This document shows positions 16,350-24,425 of a stretch of DNA of 64,000 nucleotides, in pieces (position 1 is the first letter of the stretch; each line of letters starts with the position of its first letter). A program made the position numbers and the translations under genes. The DNA lies in assembly GCF_030269605.1 (NCBI RefSeq), contig NZ_BSTQ01000001.1, positions 496,001 to 560,000 of the forward strand. Reading direction: 5' to 3'. A model generated the notes under the pieces. That model was not told where the DNA came from, did not search any database, and worked only from the letters and a program-made list of their open reading frames with translations. The stretch comes from Lentzea sp. NBRC 105346 (lineage in GTDB: Bacteria; Actinomycetota; Actinomycetes; Mycobacteriales; Pseudonocardiaceae).

Positions 16350-18406
16350 GGCTCCACCTCGGCTGGCTGTGTGGGCCCCTCTTCCGAGCCTTGATCGACT
16401 CCAGCCGGAAGATCGGCCCGAACCACACTGCCGCCACCCTCGCGCGCGCTGATCTGGCACTGGCCGCCCAACTCCTCGGCGCGTTCGACCATGGAAGCAA
16501 GGCCAAGCCCTGTCCTGGCAAGGGTTGGCTCAATTCCACTGCCGTCGTCTTCAACTGTCACGGTCAGGGTGTCGGCGTGGCGGCTCAGCCTGATGTCACA
16601 CCGGCGGGCTGCTGCGTGGCGAGCAGTGTTGGTCAGTGCCTCGGCGGCGATGGCGTAGGCCGCCACTTCGGTGGCTGCGGTCAGCTCGCCGAGCTCTTCG
16701 CCGTGAACCTCGACCACCAGCGTTGGGTTCGTGTGCAAGGCGGCCAGCTCCCGCAGGGCACAGGCGAGTCCCAGTTGATCAAGTAGTGTCGGGCGCAGCT
16801 GACGCACGACCCGGCGAACGAGTTGCGACGCTTCGCGTAGCTGGGTGCGGGCCTCGGTGGCGAGCGCCTCGCTGTTGTCGGACCCGACTGCCGAACGGCG
16901 CAAGGCGTCGAGTGTGAATCCCACCCCGGACAGCACCGGTCCCAGGCCGTCATGCAGATCCCTGGCGATGCGGCGCCGTTCCTGCTCGCGCGTCACGACA
17001 AGCTGCTCACGGGCCCGTCGCAATTCTTCAGCGCGGTGCGCCGCCGCGACCGCCGGCGCCGCGGTGCTAGTGAGATCGGTCAGCAGTGACCTCTCGGCCT
17101 TGTCGAGGTCGAGTCCGGACAGGATGATCTCGATGCGGCCGAGCCGAACACCTTGGAACTGCAGTGGGTATGTCTGATCAACGGGTCGCTCGGCGTCGCC
17201 ACGGGTAACCCGACGCAGCTCCCGGTCGGCCGACATGAGCACCACCGCTACCGCATCGACTGGCAGGGCTCGGGCCACAGAGTCAGCAACGGCGGACAGA
17301 ACGCCATCTGGCCCGGCCGCCGTGGCCAGACGCTGCCTGAGCTCCGCCGCGATCTCTGCCGGGCTCCCTCGTTTGCCATAGATCAGGCGGCTCACTCGGC
17401 TGCTGAGCCAACCATGGAGGTGCGGTGCTACGAGCGCTAAGCCCACTGCGGAGCATGTCGCCACCAGCGCTCCTGAGCCGAGCAACATGCGCAGCACCAA
17501 GAAGCTGGCTGTGAGAATTGTGACGAGCACGGCATAGAGCAACAGCTGACGCAGCAAGGGATTGAGAACCACCAGGTCGTAGCGCAAGATCGCGATGCCG
17601 CATGCGATAGGTAGAGCGAGCTTGGATCCAAGCGCCGCAATGACCTCGAGCGGCTCACCAAACCTTCCTTCCAGGTACACGTAGAGCACCAGCAGCCAGG
17701 CTCCCAGCGCGATCCACAGCAGCTGAGACCGTGTATGCCCCTTAGAGAGCACCAAACGGTGTACCAGGCTGGCGAGGCCGAGCAGCGCACAACTGCCAAA
17801 GACGACCAAGACCGCGCCGTTCGACTCGTCCGACCAAGTCAAGCTGGGGATGCCGATGGGATTCGGAGGAGAATCGGGCCGACTTGGAATGAAGGGAGAT
17901 AGCGCGATCAAGGTGGTGATCACCAAGATGACCACTCGGGCCACGGGACGCCAGAACCGGGGCGGCAGCCTCCCATCCGGCAAGACGAAGGGCAGGACGG
18001 TCAGGGGCGGGATCACGCCGACTGCCCAGATCCACCCTCCGAGCCACCAAGCCCACACGACACCAGGTAGCTGATGCTGATCGGCAGCCTTGATATAGGC
18101 CTCCGCCACGTAGCTGACTGCGACGAACGCCGGCGTGAGGAACAGGATGCCAGCCCAGTTGCGCGGCTGACGCGACAAGACGAGCGCTCCGACCGTAGTG
18201 AAGCCGAGCACCGAGATGGCATCGCCGACGAAGTACTGGCCGCTGTCGATGAAGGAGCCAACGACGACCCACAGGCACACGAAGGCTAGCGTCCCCCAGC
18301 CGATGATCGGTGTGACTCGGGTCAGCGCTCGCTTCGCCATTTCCTCATGGTGATGAGCTAGATTCCCGTTGTCCCGGGCCAATGTTCCCGACTCTCCGGG
18401 ACCCAT
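16346..18406 (-). CDS. NarL-type sensor histidine kinase
   Basis: A 686-residue membrane kinase. Residues 30-330 contain about eight to ten transmembrane helices (a large multi-helix sensor region), then a GAF-like region (350-450) and the HisKA_3 dimerisation motif EQERRRIARDLHDGLGP, with phospho-accepting His485. The ATPase domain follows (AEALTNTARHA, VEDDGSGI, TGLGLASMVERAEELGG). It phosphorylates the coupled regulator encoded at 15696. An alternative start is Met23 (18340); neither candidate has a convincing ribosome site. The signal sensed is unknown. Confidence 0.92.
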   Translation of the reverse strand: MGPGESGTLARDNGNLAHHHEEMAKRALTRVTPIIGWGTLAFVCLWVVVGSFIDSGQYFVGDAISVLGFTTVGALVLSRQPRNWAGILFLTPAFVAVSYVAEAYIKAADQHQLPGVVWAWWLGGWIWAVGVIPPLTVLPFVLPDGRLPPRFWRPVARVVILVITTLIALSPFIPSRPDSPPNPIGIPSLTWSDESNGAVLVVFGSCALLGLASLVHRLVLSKGHTRSQLLWIALGAWLLVLYVYLEGRFGEPLEVIAALGSKLALPIACGIAILRYDLVVLNPLLRQLLLYAVLVTILTASFLVLRMLLGSGALVATCSAVGLALVAPHLHGWLSSRVSRLIYGKRGSPAEIAAELRQRLATAAGPDGVLSAVADSVARALPVDAVAVVLMSADRELRRVTRGDAERPVDQTYPLQFQGVRLGRIEIILSGLDLDKAERSLLTDLTSTAAPAVAAAHRAEELRRAREQLVVTREQERRRIARDLHDGLGPVLSGVGFTLDALRRSAVGSDNSEALATEARTQLREASQLVRRVVRQLRPTLLDQLGLACALRELAALHTNPTLVVEVHGEELGELTAATEVAAYAIAAEALTNTARHAAARRCDIRLSRHADTLTVTVEDDGSGIEPTLARTGLGLASMVERAEELGGQCQISAREGGGSVVRADLPAGVDQGSEEGPTQPAEVEP

Positions 18407-18593
18407 CCCGATCGCTTATCGCGATCATCAGCACCAGCGCAGCCAACGAGTAGGCGGCGCACGATCCAGGTGCGGCGATGCCCTGACGCCACTGAGTTGA
18501 TCAGCGCGCTACCGTTGGCGGCCAGCCAGATCAGCCTTCGTCCCGTACGCCAAGCGTCTGGGGGCCGATGGAGGACAGCATGGGAGCAACCGC

Positions 18594-18953
18594 ATGCGAG
18601 GAGACGAAGCGCTTGTCGTTGGCTCGTTCTGTTCCTGGCTGCGTGCTCAAGATTGGAAAGTCGAAGTCGAGGCCCAGTTCTGGGATGTCGTCGCATCACG
18701 GGATGGCGTTAAGTTGTGCTGCGAAGCCAAGGGCAAGACCGCCGCTGCTGGCCTCGACATGCACACAGCCTATGGCCAGCTGCTGTGTCGCCAGCCGGAG
18801 GTTGATGATCCGGCCACCCGTTACGGGTTGGTGATCCGTGATGACCCCAAATCGGTGCGAGCGGCGCTGCGAGCACCAGCTCGGGTGCGGCAGTTGCTGC
18901 GGATTTCGATCTATGCAGTGGCTGACGATGGTTCAGTCCGCTTGGTTCCATAG
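18594..18953 (+). CDS. Small PD-(D/E)XK nuclease-like protein
   Basis: A 119-residue protein beginning VVGSFCSWLRAQDWKVEVEA. The order Glu24...Asp31...Glu44-Ala-Lys46, then Gln62 in TAYGQLLCRQ, matches the PD-(D/E)XK core of restriction and repair nucleases, here in a single minimal domain. The C-terminus (RYGLVIRDDP, LRISIYAVADDGSVRLVP) fits the closing strands. No methyltransferase or helicase is adjacent. The next gene encodes an RHIM-like membrane protein 70 bases downstream on the same strand. Activity is inferred from the motif and has not been shown. Confidence 0.6.
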   Translation: MRGDEALVVGSFCSWLRAQDWKVEVEAQFWDVVASRDGVKLCCEAKGKTAAAGLDMHTAYGQLLCRQPEVDDPATRYGLVIRDDPKSVRAALRAPARVRQLLRISIYAVADDGSVRLVP

Positions 18954-19023
18954 GTCCGATGAACATTCGAGCGCCGCCTGGGGCGCACGGTGACCACGCT
19001 GATGCGGTGCGTAACGTGTAGGA

Positions 19024-19863
19024 ATGCCCGACTCCGACCGGAATCCACCGCTCGGCGAAGACGACCGTCTGCCAAGCGAGCCTGCGCCTGCCCCGTTGGA
19101 CCACACCGAAAACCGACCGGATGAGCGCCCACAGGATGAGTCCCCCGCACCGGTCACCAACCGAGCGGTGGGGGTGTTCCGCCAGCTGCTCCAGGTGGGC
19201 ACCATCGTTGGGGATGTACATCTGTACCCGTCGCGCCGGGTAGGCCTGGCGGTGGTAGTTGCCGTGTGGCTGCCGGCTCTCGTTACGGTGTTCTCGCTGG
19301 TACCAGCAGATTCGGTGCGTCTGTCTCCAACCGCGGCTCCTACGAACACAACGGCGTCGGCCACTGGCGGTCCGACGAGCGCCGGGCAGAGTTCGTCCGC
19401 GGCGGCGACCTCGTCGGCAGGAGCACCAGTACGGTCTGAGGAGGAGCGCACCGTTGTCGTACAGGTGCCTGGTGATCCGGTCACCGTGATGGATGGGTTG
19501 CGGATCGCCGTACACACTGCGGGGTTCACATCCACCCACGACGGCACTGTTGACTGTGGCGGGGGTGGCAAGGGGCCTGGAGGGGGCAGTTGCACTGCCG
19601 TCGGCGGCAATACTTCCGGAACGAGCGTCATCGGGGTGATCGACTTTAGTGTGCTTACACCCGCGCTGACTTGCACGGTCAGTAGCGTGCATGTCAGCGA
19701 GTCCGCCGTTGTGACCGAACCCGGCGGTCGGTGGATCCGGATCGTGGTCCGGGGAATCGGTCCGAATGATCGAAACAGCTCGACATTGCCGATCTCCTTT
19801 GACCTCTCTTGGGGGCGCGGTTCGCCTGCTCCCCAGAGTCCCAAGGTCTGCGTTCCGAGGTAA
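19024..19863 (+). CDS. Single-pass membrane protein with RHIM-like amyloid motif
   Basis: A 279-residue protein in three parts. A polar N-terminus (1-45) leads to residues 46-68, where RQLLQVGTIVGDVHLY matches the bacterial RHIM-like amyloid signalling motif (typical form VVQAGTIHGDVHFH). A transmembrane helix follows (VGLAVVVAVWLPALVTVF, about 73-90), then a Thr/Ser/Ala linker and an extracytoplasmic domain with a Gly-rich Cys pair (DCGGGGKGPGGGSC) and two further cysteines. The RHIM-like motif is on the presumed cytoplasmic side. Such motifs in actinobacteria link sensor proteins to effectors by prion-like templating. Confidence 0.75.
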   Translation: MPDSDRNPPLGEDDRLPSEPAPAPLDHTENRPDERPQDESPAPVTNRAVGVFRQLLQVGTIVGDVHLYPSRRVGLAVVVAVWLPALVTVFSLVPADSVRLSPTAAPTNTTASATGGPTSAGQSSSAAATSSAGAPVRSEEERTVVVQVPGDPVTVMDGLRIAVHTAGFTSTHDGTVDCGGGGKGPGGGSCTAVGGNTSGTSVIGVIDFSVLTPALTCTVSSVHVSESAVVTEPGGRWIRIVVRGIGPNDRNSSTLPISFDLSWGRGSPAPQSPKVCVPR

Positions 19864-19894
19864 CGCCCGGCCCGTGGTGAGCGAGGCGCCCGTA

Positions 19895-20172
19895 TCACGC
19901 TGGCCAGATCTGGATCAGCCACCGCTCCAGATCGTCGTCTTCGGCCTCATCCTCTATGTCGGTGTCATCTACCTGGCCCTAGGCGAATGCCCGCACGTGA
20001 TAGGAGCCGGCAGGTGGCAAGACGAGCGTGTGTTCCCCCATGGCGGCCGTGATTGACTAAAAGACGCAGTTCAGCGCTGTCGGCGACGAAGGCGTAGTGC
20101 AACCCTGAAAACCAGCCGAACGCGGCCGGCTTCGTGCTCAGGAAACCACGCTGCGCAGCACGGCCGCGCCAG
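19895..20172 (-). pseudogene. Broken gene for a small protein ending in LIQIWPA
   Basis: On the minus strand one frame reads GWFSGLHYAFVADSAELRLLV. After an apparent frameshift near 20040, another frame continues GEHTLVLPPAGSYHVRAFA, an in-frame TAG, then GQVDDTDIEDEAEDDDLERW and LIQIWPA to a stop at 19895. The continuous protein-like character across the frame change and the amber codon indicate a recently inactivated gene. The LIQIWPA ending is common in small actinobacterial proteins of unknown function. It immediately follows the minus-strand gene ending at 20176. Confidence 0.55.
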
Positions 20173-20175
20173 GAC

Positions 20176-20697
20176 TCAGTGGTCGACGATCGATTGATCA
20201 ATGGTCTCGTCGGTTAGGGCCCACGGGCGCCCTCCGACGTGAAGGGTTGCTGTGAGGCTGACTACTAGCCGCGGTCCGGTGACGGAGTCGGGGGTCCATG
20301 AGTAGCGCGGCGGGGCCGTATCGCGGCACACGCCATACGGCTGGAGCGCCACCCCTAGTGGGATTCGCTCAAGGAGCTGGATGACCTCGAACGGCAAACG
20401 GTGCATCACCACCAAGGCGTTCGCCGTGGCGATCCGGACCGAAGCACCGGCAAGGTCGGCCCACAACTCCCCGCGGCGGTAGGGCAGTGACGCGCCAGTC
20501 GCCAGATCGAGCGAATCCGCCTCATGCTGCGTGATCTCGCGAGTACCTCTGTCGATCAGTTTATGGCGGACACCGTTTCGTTCGACGCCGTGCATACCCA
20601 GCCACGTGCTCAGCACGACGGTCAGACAGTTGCCGGCGCGGATCAGTGTCACCAGGCTACGCATGCGCGCCTCGACGTCGTTGGTATTCAACGGCAT
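20176..20697 (-). CDS. Chorismate-lyase/UTRA-fold-like protein
   Basis: A 173-residue protein. The segments GVRHKLIDRG, ATANALVVMHRLPFEVIQLLER and IPLGVALQPYGV resemble the chorismate pyruvate-lyase / UTRA small-molecule binding fold, in which a PLG turn precedes the last strands. I cannot identify catalytic residues with confidence. A GGAG sequence lies eight bases before the ATG. It could be a ligand-binding protein or a lyase forming a 4-hydroxybenzoate-type precursor; both are inference. Confidence 0.55.
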   Translation of the reverse strand: MPLNTNDVEARMRSLVTLIRAGNCLTVVLSTWLGMHGVERNGVRHKLIDRGTREITQHEADSLDLATGASLPYRRGELWADLAGASVRIATANALVVMHRLPFEVIQLLERIPLGVALQPYGVCRDTAPPRYSWTPDSVTGPRLVVSLTATLHVGGRPWALTDETIDQSIVDH

Positions 20698-20762
20698 GGG
20701 TCTCTCCGAGTGGATCCAGGCCCCCTGGACGATGCTCGGCGTGTGCTGCTGTCTGGGATGTG

Positions 20763-20806
20763 TGGATGAAGCCCACCCTCGGGGAAGGGAGGGTGGGCTT
20801 CATCCA
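20763..20806 (-). terminator. Perfect 18-bp hairpin terminator
   Basis: Arms 20763-20780 and 20789-20806 are perfectly complementary with an 8-base loop (GGGGAAGG). It lies 24 bases beyond the stop of the minus-strand gene at 20830 and 66 bases upstream of the gene starting at 20697, so it ends the 20830-21168 transcript. Confidence 0.85.
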
Positions 20807-20829
20807 GTGTGGACGGTCGTCCGCGGTGA

Positions 20830-21168
20830 TCAGCCGGTGACCGGCAAGCGCACCACCACCTGCGCGGGTCGCGGCGCGATCACGATGGGCTGCAGCTGCT
20901 TCTCGACCGTGTTAGTCACCGTCGGCACGGACGGCTTGGTGGTGTCACTCGGCTGCGAGGTCGTCGGGACCGACGGAGTCGTGCTGCCCGGAACTGACGG
21001 CTTGGTGGTGTCACTGGGCTTGGTCGACGTGCTCGGCGGCACCGAGGCGCCGGCGGCTCCTGATGTCGCCGCCACCGCGCTGCCAGCGCCACCGATGATG
21101 GCGATCGCTCCGAGAACGCCAGCGGCTACCGCCCGGCGGCGCGAGTGTGTGTGAGAAGTGCGGGGCAC
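20830..21168 (-). CDS. Secreted Ser/Thr/Pro-rich protein ending in LPVTG
   Basis: A 112-residue protein with a basic N-terminus (RTSHTHSRRR), a signal-like helix (AVAAGVLGAIAIIGGAGSAVA) and a low-complexity stalk in which KPSDTTKPSVP and SQPSDTTKPSVP are repeated. The last residues are VVVRLPVTG followed at once by TGA. LPxTG is the sortase recognition motif, but the hydrophobic helix and basic tail that must follow it are missing. It may be a truncated surface protein, or the motif may be coincidental. A strong terminator follows. Confidence 0.7.
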   Translation of the reverse strand: MPRTSHTHSRRRAVAAGVLGAIAIIGGAGSAVAATSGAAGASVPPSTSTKPSDTTKPSVPGSTTPSVPTTSQPSDTTKPSVPTVTNTVEKQLQPIVIAPRPAQVVVRLPVTG

Positions 21169-21276
21169 GATCCCTCCGATTGCTTCTGGGCCCCCGGACA
21201 GGGGCGCTGTGTGGGTTCTTTCCGACCGGCCTGCGCCGTACCGGCGTGACCGGACAACCTGAGACGAGACGCTGAC

Positions 21277-21780
21277 CTAGTGGTGTGTGCTCGGGGCAAC
21301 GCCGCCGGCATGGGTGAGTGCCGGACGGGCGCGAGTCTGCGTGGGGGATGAGCGCCGGACACGGCATGCACGGCGAAGGGCCGGAGTGGTGCGACGTATC
21401 TCGGCGGATACCTCGTCGGCCCTCGGTCTCGGTACTGACCAACGGCGAACTCGATCGCCTTCGTGACCATGACGATGCTGTCGATCACCGTGCCTGCGGT
21501 GCCAGGGGATCGGCGCGGCCGGGCAGCGCAGTACCCGCGCGGTTGTGGAGCGGGTGAGCGTCACCGCCCGCTGCCACCTCGCTGGCGATGTGGCTACGGA
21601 GGTGAGGTTCAGCCGCGCCGTGATGCCCCCGACTGCGAGTGCTGGGGCGCCGGGCGGGTAAGGCGGCGCTGCCGCGTGCGCGTCGGAGAGCATGGCCGTC
21701 ACAAGTGCGGCGGCGACCGCTCCGATGGCCAGGGCCACCAGTGCGGCCCTGATGGCGGTTGTGCTGCTGACGGGAACCAC
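21277..21780 (-). CDS. Exported small protein, possibly frameshifted
   Basis: The N-terminal 60 residues look real: a signal-like helix (AIRAALVALAIGAVAAALVT) ending in SDAHA, then PPYPPGAPALAVGGITARLN. After about residue 85 the composition becomes Arg/His-rich and shadow-like. The other frame (near 21488) reads GTVIDSIVMVTKAIEFAVGQ, which looks more like protein. A frameshift between about 21490 and 21540 is possible. It lies 42 bases upstream of nothing else on its strand and 43 bases after the L,D-transpeptidase stop, so it is likely transcribed with that gene. Confidence 0.4.
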   Translation of the reverse strand: MVPVSSTTAIRAALVALAIGAVAAALVTAMLSDAHAAAPPYPPGAPALAVGGITARLNLTSVATSPARWQRAVTLTRSTTARVLRCPAAPIPWHRRHGDRQHRHGHEGDRVRRWSVPRPRADEVSAEIRRTTPALRRACRVRRSSPTQTRARPALTHAGGVAPSTHH

Positions 21781-21822
21781 ACGGTCTCCTTGTCCGAATC
21801 GACTCGATCAGCCGGGGGTCGG

Positions 21823-22788
21823 CTAGCGGATGAGCACTGGAGTGCCGAGTGGGACCTCGGTGCTGAGGAGGTTCAGCGCGTCGGGTGGCACCCGGATGCA
21901 GCCGTCGGAGCTGGCTTGGCCGTAGACGTCGGTCGGCCAGGTGTGCACGGCCACGGTGCCGGGTCCGCCGCCATAGGTGAGGTGAGTGTCGCTGTGTGCT
22001 CCGAGCGGCAGCACGACCGGCGACCAGGACTGCTGCTGGTCCTTAATGGACGCGAGGATGAAGGTCCTGCCGGGTGGTGTGATCGCGCTCGGTTTGCCGA
22101 TGCCGACCGTCCACTGTGCGACCTGCTGGCCGTCGCGCATCAGCGTCAGCCGGAACGCCGCGCGATCAACCTTGATCTGGTACGGCGTGCGGGCCAGCGT
22201 AAGTGCATCGGTCATCGCCAGCCACGCGGTGGAGTTGTTGGGCCTTGCGGGAAGCAGCACCTGAATCCAGCCCGGCTGTTCACCGACCACTGGCAGCCAC
22301 GTGTCGGACGTCCCGAGCTGCTTGACGGGGATCGCAGCGACCGCGGGTCCGCCGGGCGAGGCATAGGCGGCCACTTTCACCGTCGGGTGCACAACACCTC
22401 CACTCGGGTCTGCTGCGGGCGCCGGGTCCCGGGGTGCGCCGGACACCGTCGTGAACGTCGTTGCCTCGGTCAGCGCGCCGAGGTCGGCGGCGTCGACCGG
22501 TTGCGCCGGCATCACCGTTGAAGCGGCTGCGTTGAGCGCGCTGGAAGACTCCACTGTGGCCTGTCCTGCCTCGGTGACGACCGGCGGTCGCGGCGTTGAC
22601 GTGAACGGCCCGGCGATGCCGAGGACCAAGACGACGAGCGCGGCGACAGACGCGAGGAGCACATAGACGACAGGTCGCCGCGAGCGGCTCGGTGCTGGGT
22701 GCGTCGAGTCGCTCGACGCGGTGCCGCCGAGCAGGTCGACAAGGTCGGCATCGGGATCATCCGTCGAGCGCTGATGTTGTGGGGCCAC
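21823..22788 (-). CDS. L,D-transpeptidase (YkuD domain), membrane anchored
   Basis: A 321-residue enzyme that forms 3-3 cross-links or attaches proteins in peptidoglycan. The GTG at 22788 follows AAGGAG. A cytoplasmic N-terminus precedes one transmembrane helix (VVYVLLASVAALVVLVLGIA). An SH3-like region (VVHPTVKVAAYASPGG) follows, and then the YkuD domain with the catalytic motif His282...Ser-Ser-Asp-Gly-Cys297-Ile-Arg. The usual Ser-His-Gly-Cys has Asp in the His position, as in some family members. Its inactive-looking relative is encoded at 7103. Confidence 0.92.
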   Translation of the reverse strand: MAPQHQRSTDDPDADLVDLLGGTASSDSTHPAPSRSRRPVVYVLLASVAALVVLVLGIAGPFTSTPRPPVVTEAGQATVESSSALNAAASTVMPAQPVDAADLGALTEATTFTTVSGAPRDPAPAADPSGGVVHPTVKVAAYASPGGPAVAAIPVKQLGTSDTWLPVVGEQPGWIQVLLPARPNNSTAWLAMTDALTLARTPYQIKVDRAAFRLTLMRDGQQVAQWTVGIGKPSAITPPGRTFILASIKDQQQSWSPVVLPLGAHSDTHLTYGGGPGTVAVHTWPTDVYGQASSDGCIRVPPDALNLLSTEVPLGTPVLIR

Positions 22789-23239
22789 AGCGTTGCTCCT
22801 TGAGGGGCAGGCGATCGAGATCGGTCTGGGGGTGCGGTGGCGCGCGGACGTGCTGGGGGGTGTTGATCCGCGCACCACCGCGGGGGACGGCCGCTACCGG
22901 CCGGGCTGAAGGGAACGAGAGCACTCGGGCGTCGGCGCACCAGCGGTCGTCGACATCACGTCAGGGCGTGCTGCTGCCATGCCCTGCTTCCGCTCCATAG
23001 ACGTGACACTGAGGTGCATCGAATCGGCGCGACGATTCGCGGCGCCATCTGCGCAGTGGCCGCAGTCCCCGAGCAAGGCATCTGTGTTCGCGCTGCTCAC
23101 TGTGCTCGGCACTTGAACAGATCGGCAACGACCTACCAGCACGTCATGCAGGGCGATTCTCGGCGCTAGTCGGCGTGGTGCCGTCTGAACCAGCGTTGGG
23201 GCGATACTCCGTCGACGGTGGCGTGCGCCGCGAGCTGTG
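22789..23239. other. Intergenic region
   Basis: About 450 bases between the L,D-transpeptidase start and the IclR-like stop. It holds the transpeptidase promoter. A leftward open frame at 22894-23142 has no recognisable features or ribosome site and I do not support it. Confidence 0.4.
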
Positions 23240-23605
23240 TCATTGGCTCGGCGAGAGGTTCGCAGCGTCAGGCTGATGGTTCGCCGACTGTGACACGACC
23301 TGGATCCACTTCGGACCCATGGTCCACAACCTGCGACGGTTCTGGTGCAGCACGTCCTGCTCCTGCAGCTGATGCAGCAACCGATGCGCCGTGCTCGACG
23401 GCAAGTCCGCTTGGTGCGCGATCTCTGTCAGTCCAACCCCATCGGGGCTACCACTGACTATCTCCAGGATTCGCCACGTGCGGGCGACCACAGAATCTGC
23501 CGCAGGTGGAGCCGGTTCCTCCACATGTACCCGCCTGGGCACCGCACGCGCCGACGCGACGTGACCGCGTCGACGGTCCATCATCACGGCACGACCGGCA
23601 AGCAT
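23240..23605 (-). CDS. IclR-type HTH protein lacking an effector domain
   Basis: A 121-residue protein with an IclR-like winged helix: TWRILEIVSGSPDGVGLTEI followed by AHQADLPSSTAHRLLHQL, then LHQNRRRLWTMGPKW as the wing. Full IclR regulators are about 250 residues; the effector-binding half is absent and the chain ends in a short polar tail. AGGAGG lies seven bases before the ATG, so the start is sound. It may act as a DNA-binding-only regulator of nearby genes, or be a truncated gene. Confidence 0.75.
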   Translation of the reverse strand: MLAGRAVMMDRRRGHVASARAVPRRVHVEEPAPPAADSVVARTWRILEIVSGSPDGVGLTEIAHQADLPSSTAHRLLHQLQEQDVLHQNRRRLWTMGPKWIQVVSQSANHQPDAANLSPSQ

Positions 23606-24425
23606 GCGCGTCCTCCTGTTCCCACCGCTGCAGGCGCGCCGAGCAGGACACGGAGTGGTGCGTGGTCAACCGCCGGGCCCGGCAAGGCCAGGCGGGCAAT
23701 ACGTGGATGGATCATGTTCGTCCCCCTGGAGCGTTCGGTTCACGTCCACCGTTCACACAGCGCCTGCGACGTCCTCGATCTGTAAGACGAGCTCCGCAAT
23801 GCGCTTGTTCGGTGGACGGGGCGACCATAACCGAACTTCAATCGTTCAGGGAACACCATTGACGTGAATTCGCTGCGTTTTCCGCTGTGCGGCAAAATGG
23901 CGTGCGGAGTGTGTTTCGAAGAATACTCTCGGCGACGATGACGTCTCGTCATTCGCATTATGGCAGGTATTTTTACGTAGGTCGCCGATCCTGTGCATGC
24001 GGGACGTCGTAGTCACGGTGCGTGGCGACAGGCGGTTGTTACTAGGCTGTTCGGCCTAGCCGGTCAGACGGTTCGGCCGTCGCTTCGAGTGCGTAGTGTC
24101 ATCGGCATCCGCGCGCGGAACCGGGAAGCGCCCTCGCTGGCGAACACCGACCGACTCACCGAGTTGCGCCTTGCAAAGTCACACTCGTCCCCATGCCGTG
24201 TTTGGTCAACAGCGAAGTCCGGGCAGATGTTCTGCTTGCTCACGACTGCGGACCCGGCGGATTGTTCAAGCAATGCAGGCAATGTGACTGCCGCGCCTGG
24301 TCCTCATTCGCTGCGGGTGATCCTCCCCGAGGCAGAACCGCCGGAACCTCACCGAAAGCTACACGGCGCATGCGGCGCAACACCTAGAGTGAGCGGGGAC
24401 GAGTCGTGCGGCCTGGGGGAGCGGT
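23606..24425. other. 820-base intergenic region upstream of the MFS gene
   Basis: This long stretch includes an AT-richer core (about 23840-23990) and a short stem (ATGACG/CGTCAT around TCT near 23950). No complete gene is convincing on either strand. It probably holds divergent promoters for the IclR-like gene and the transporter. Confidence 0.45.
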
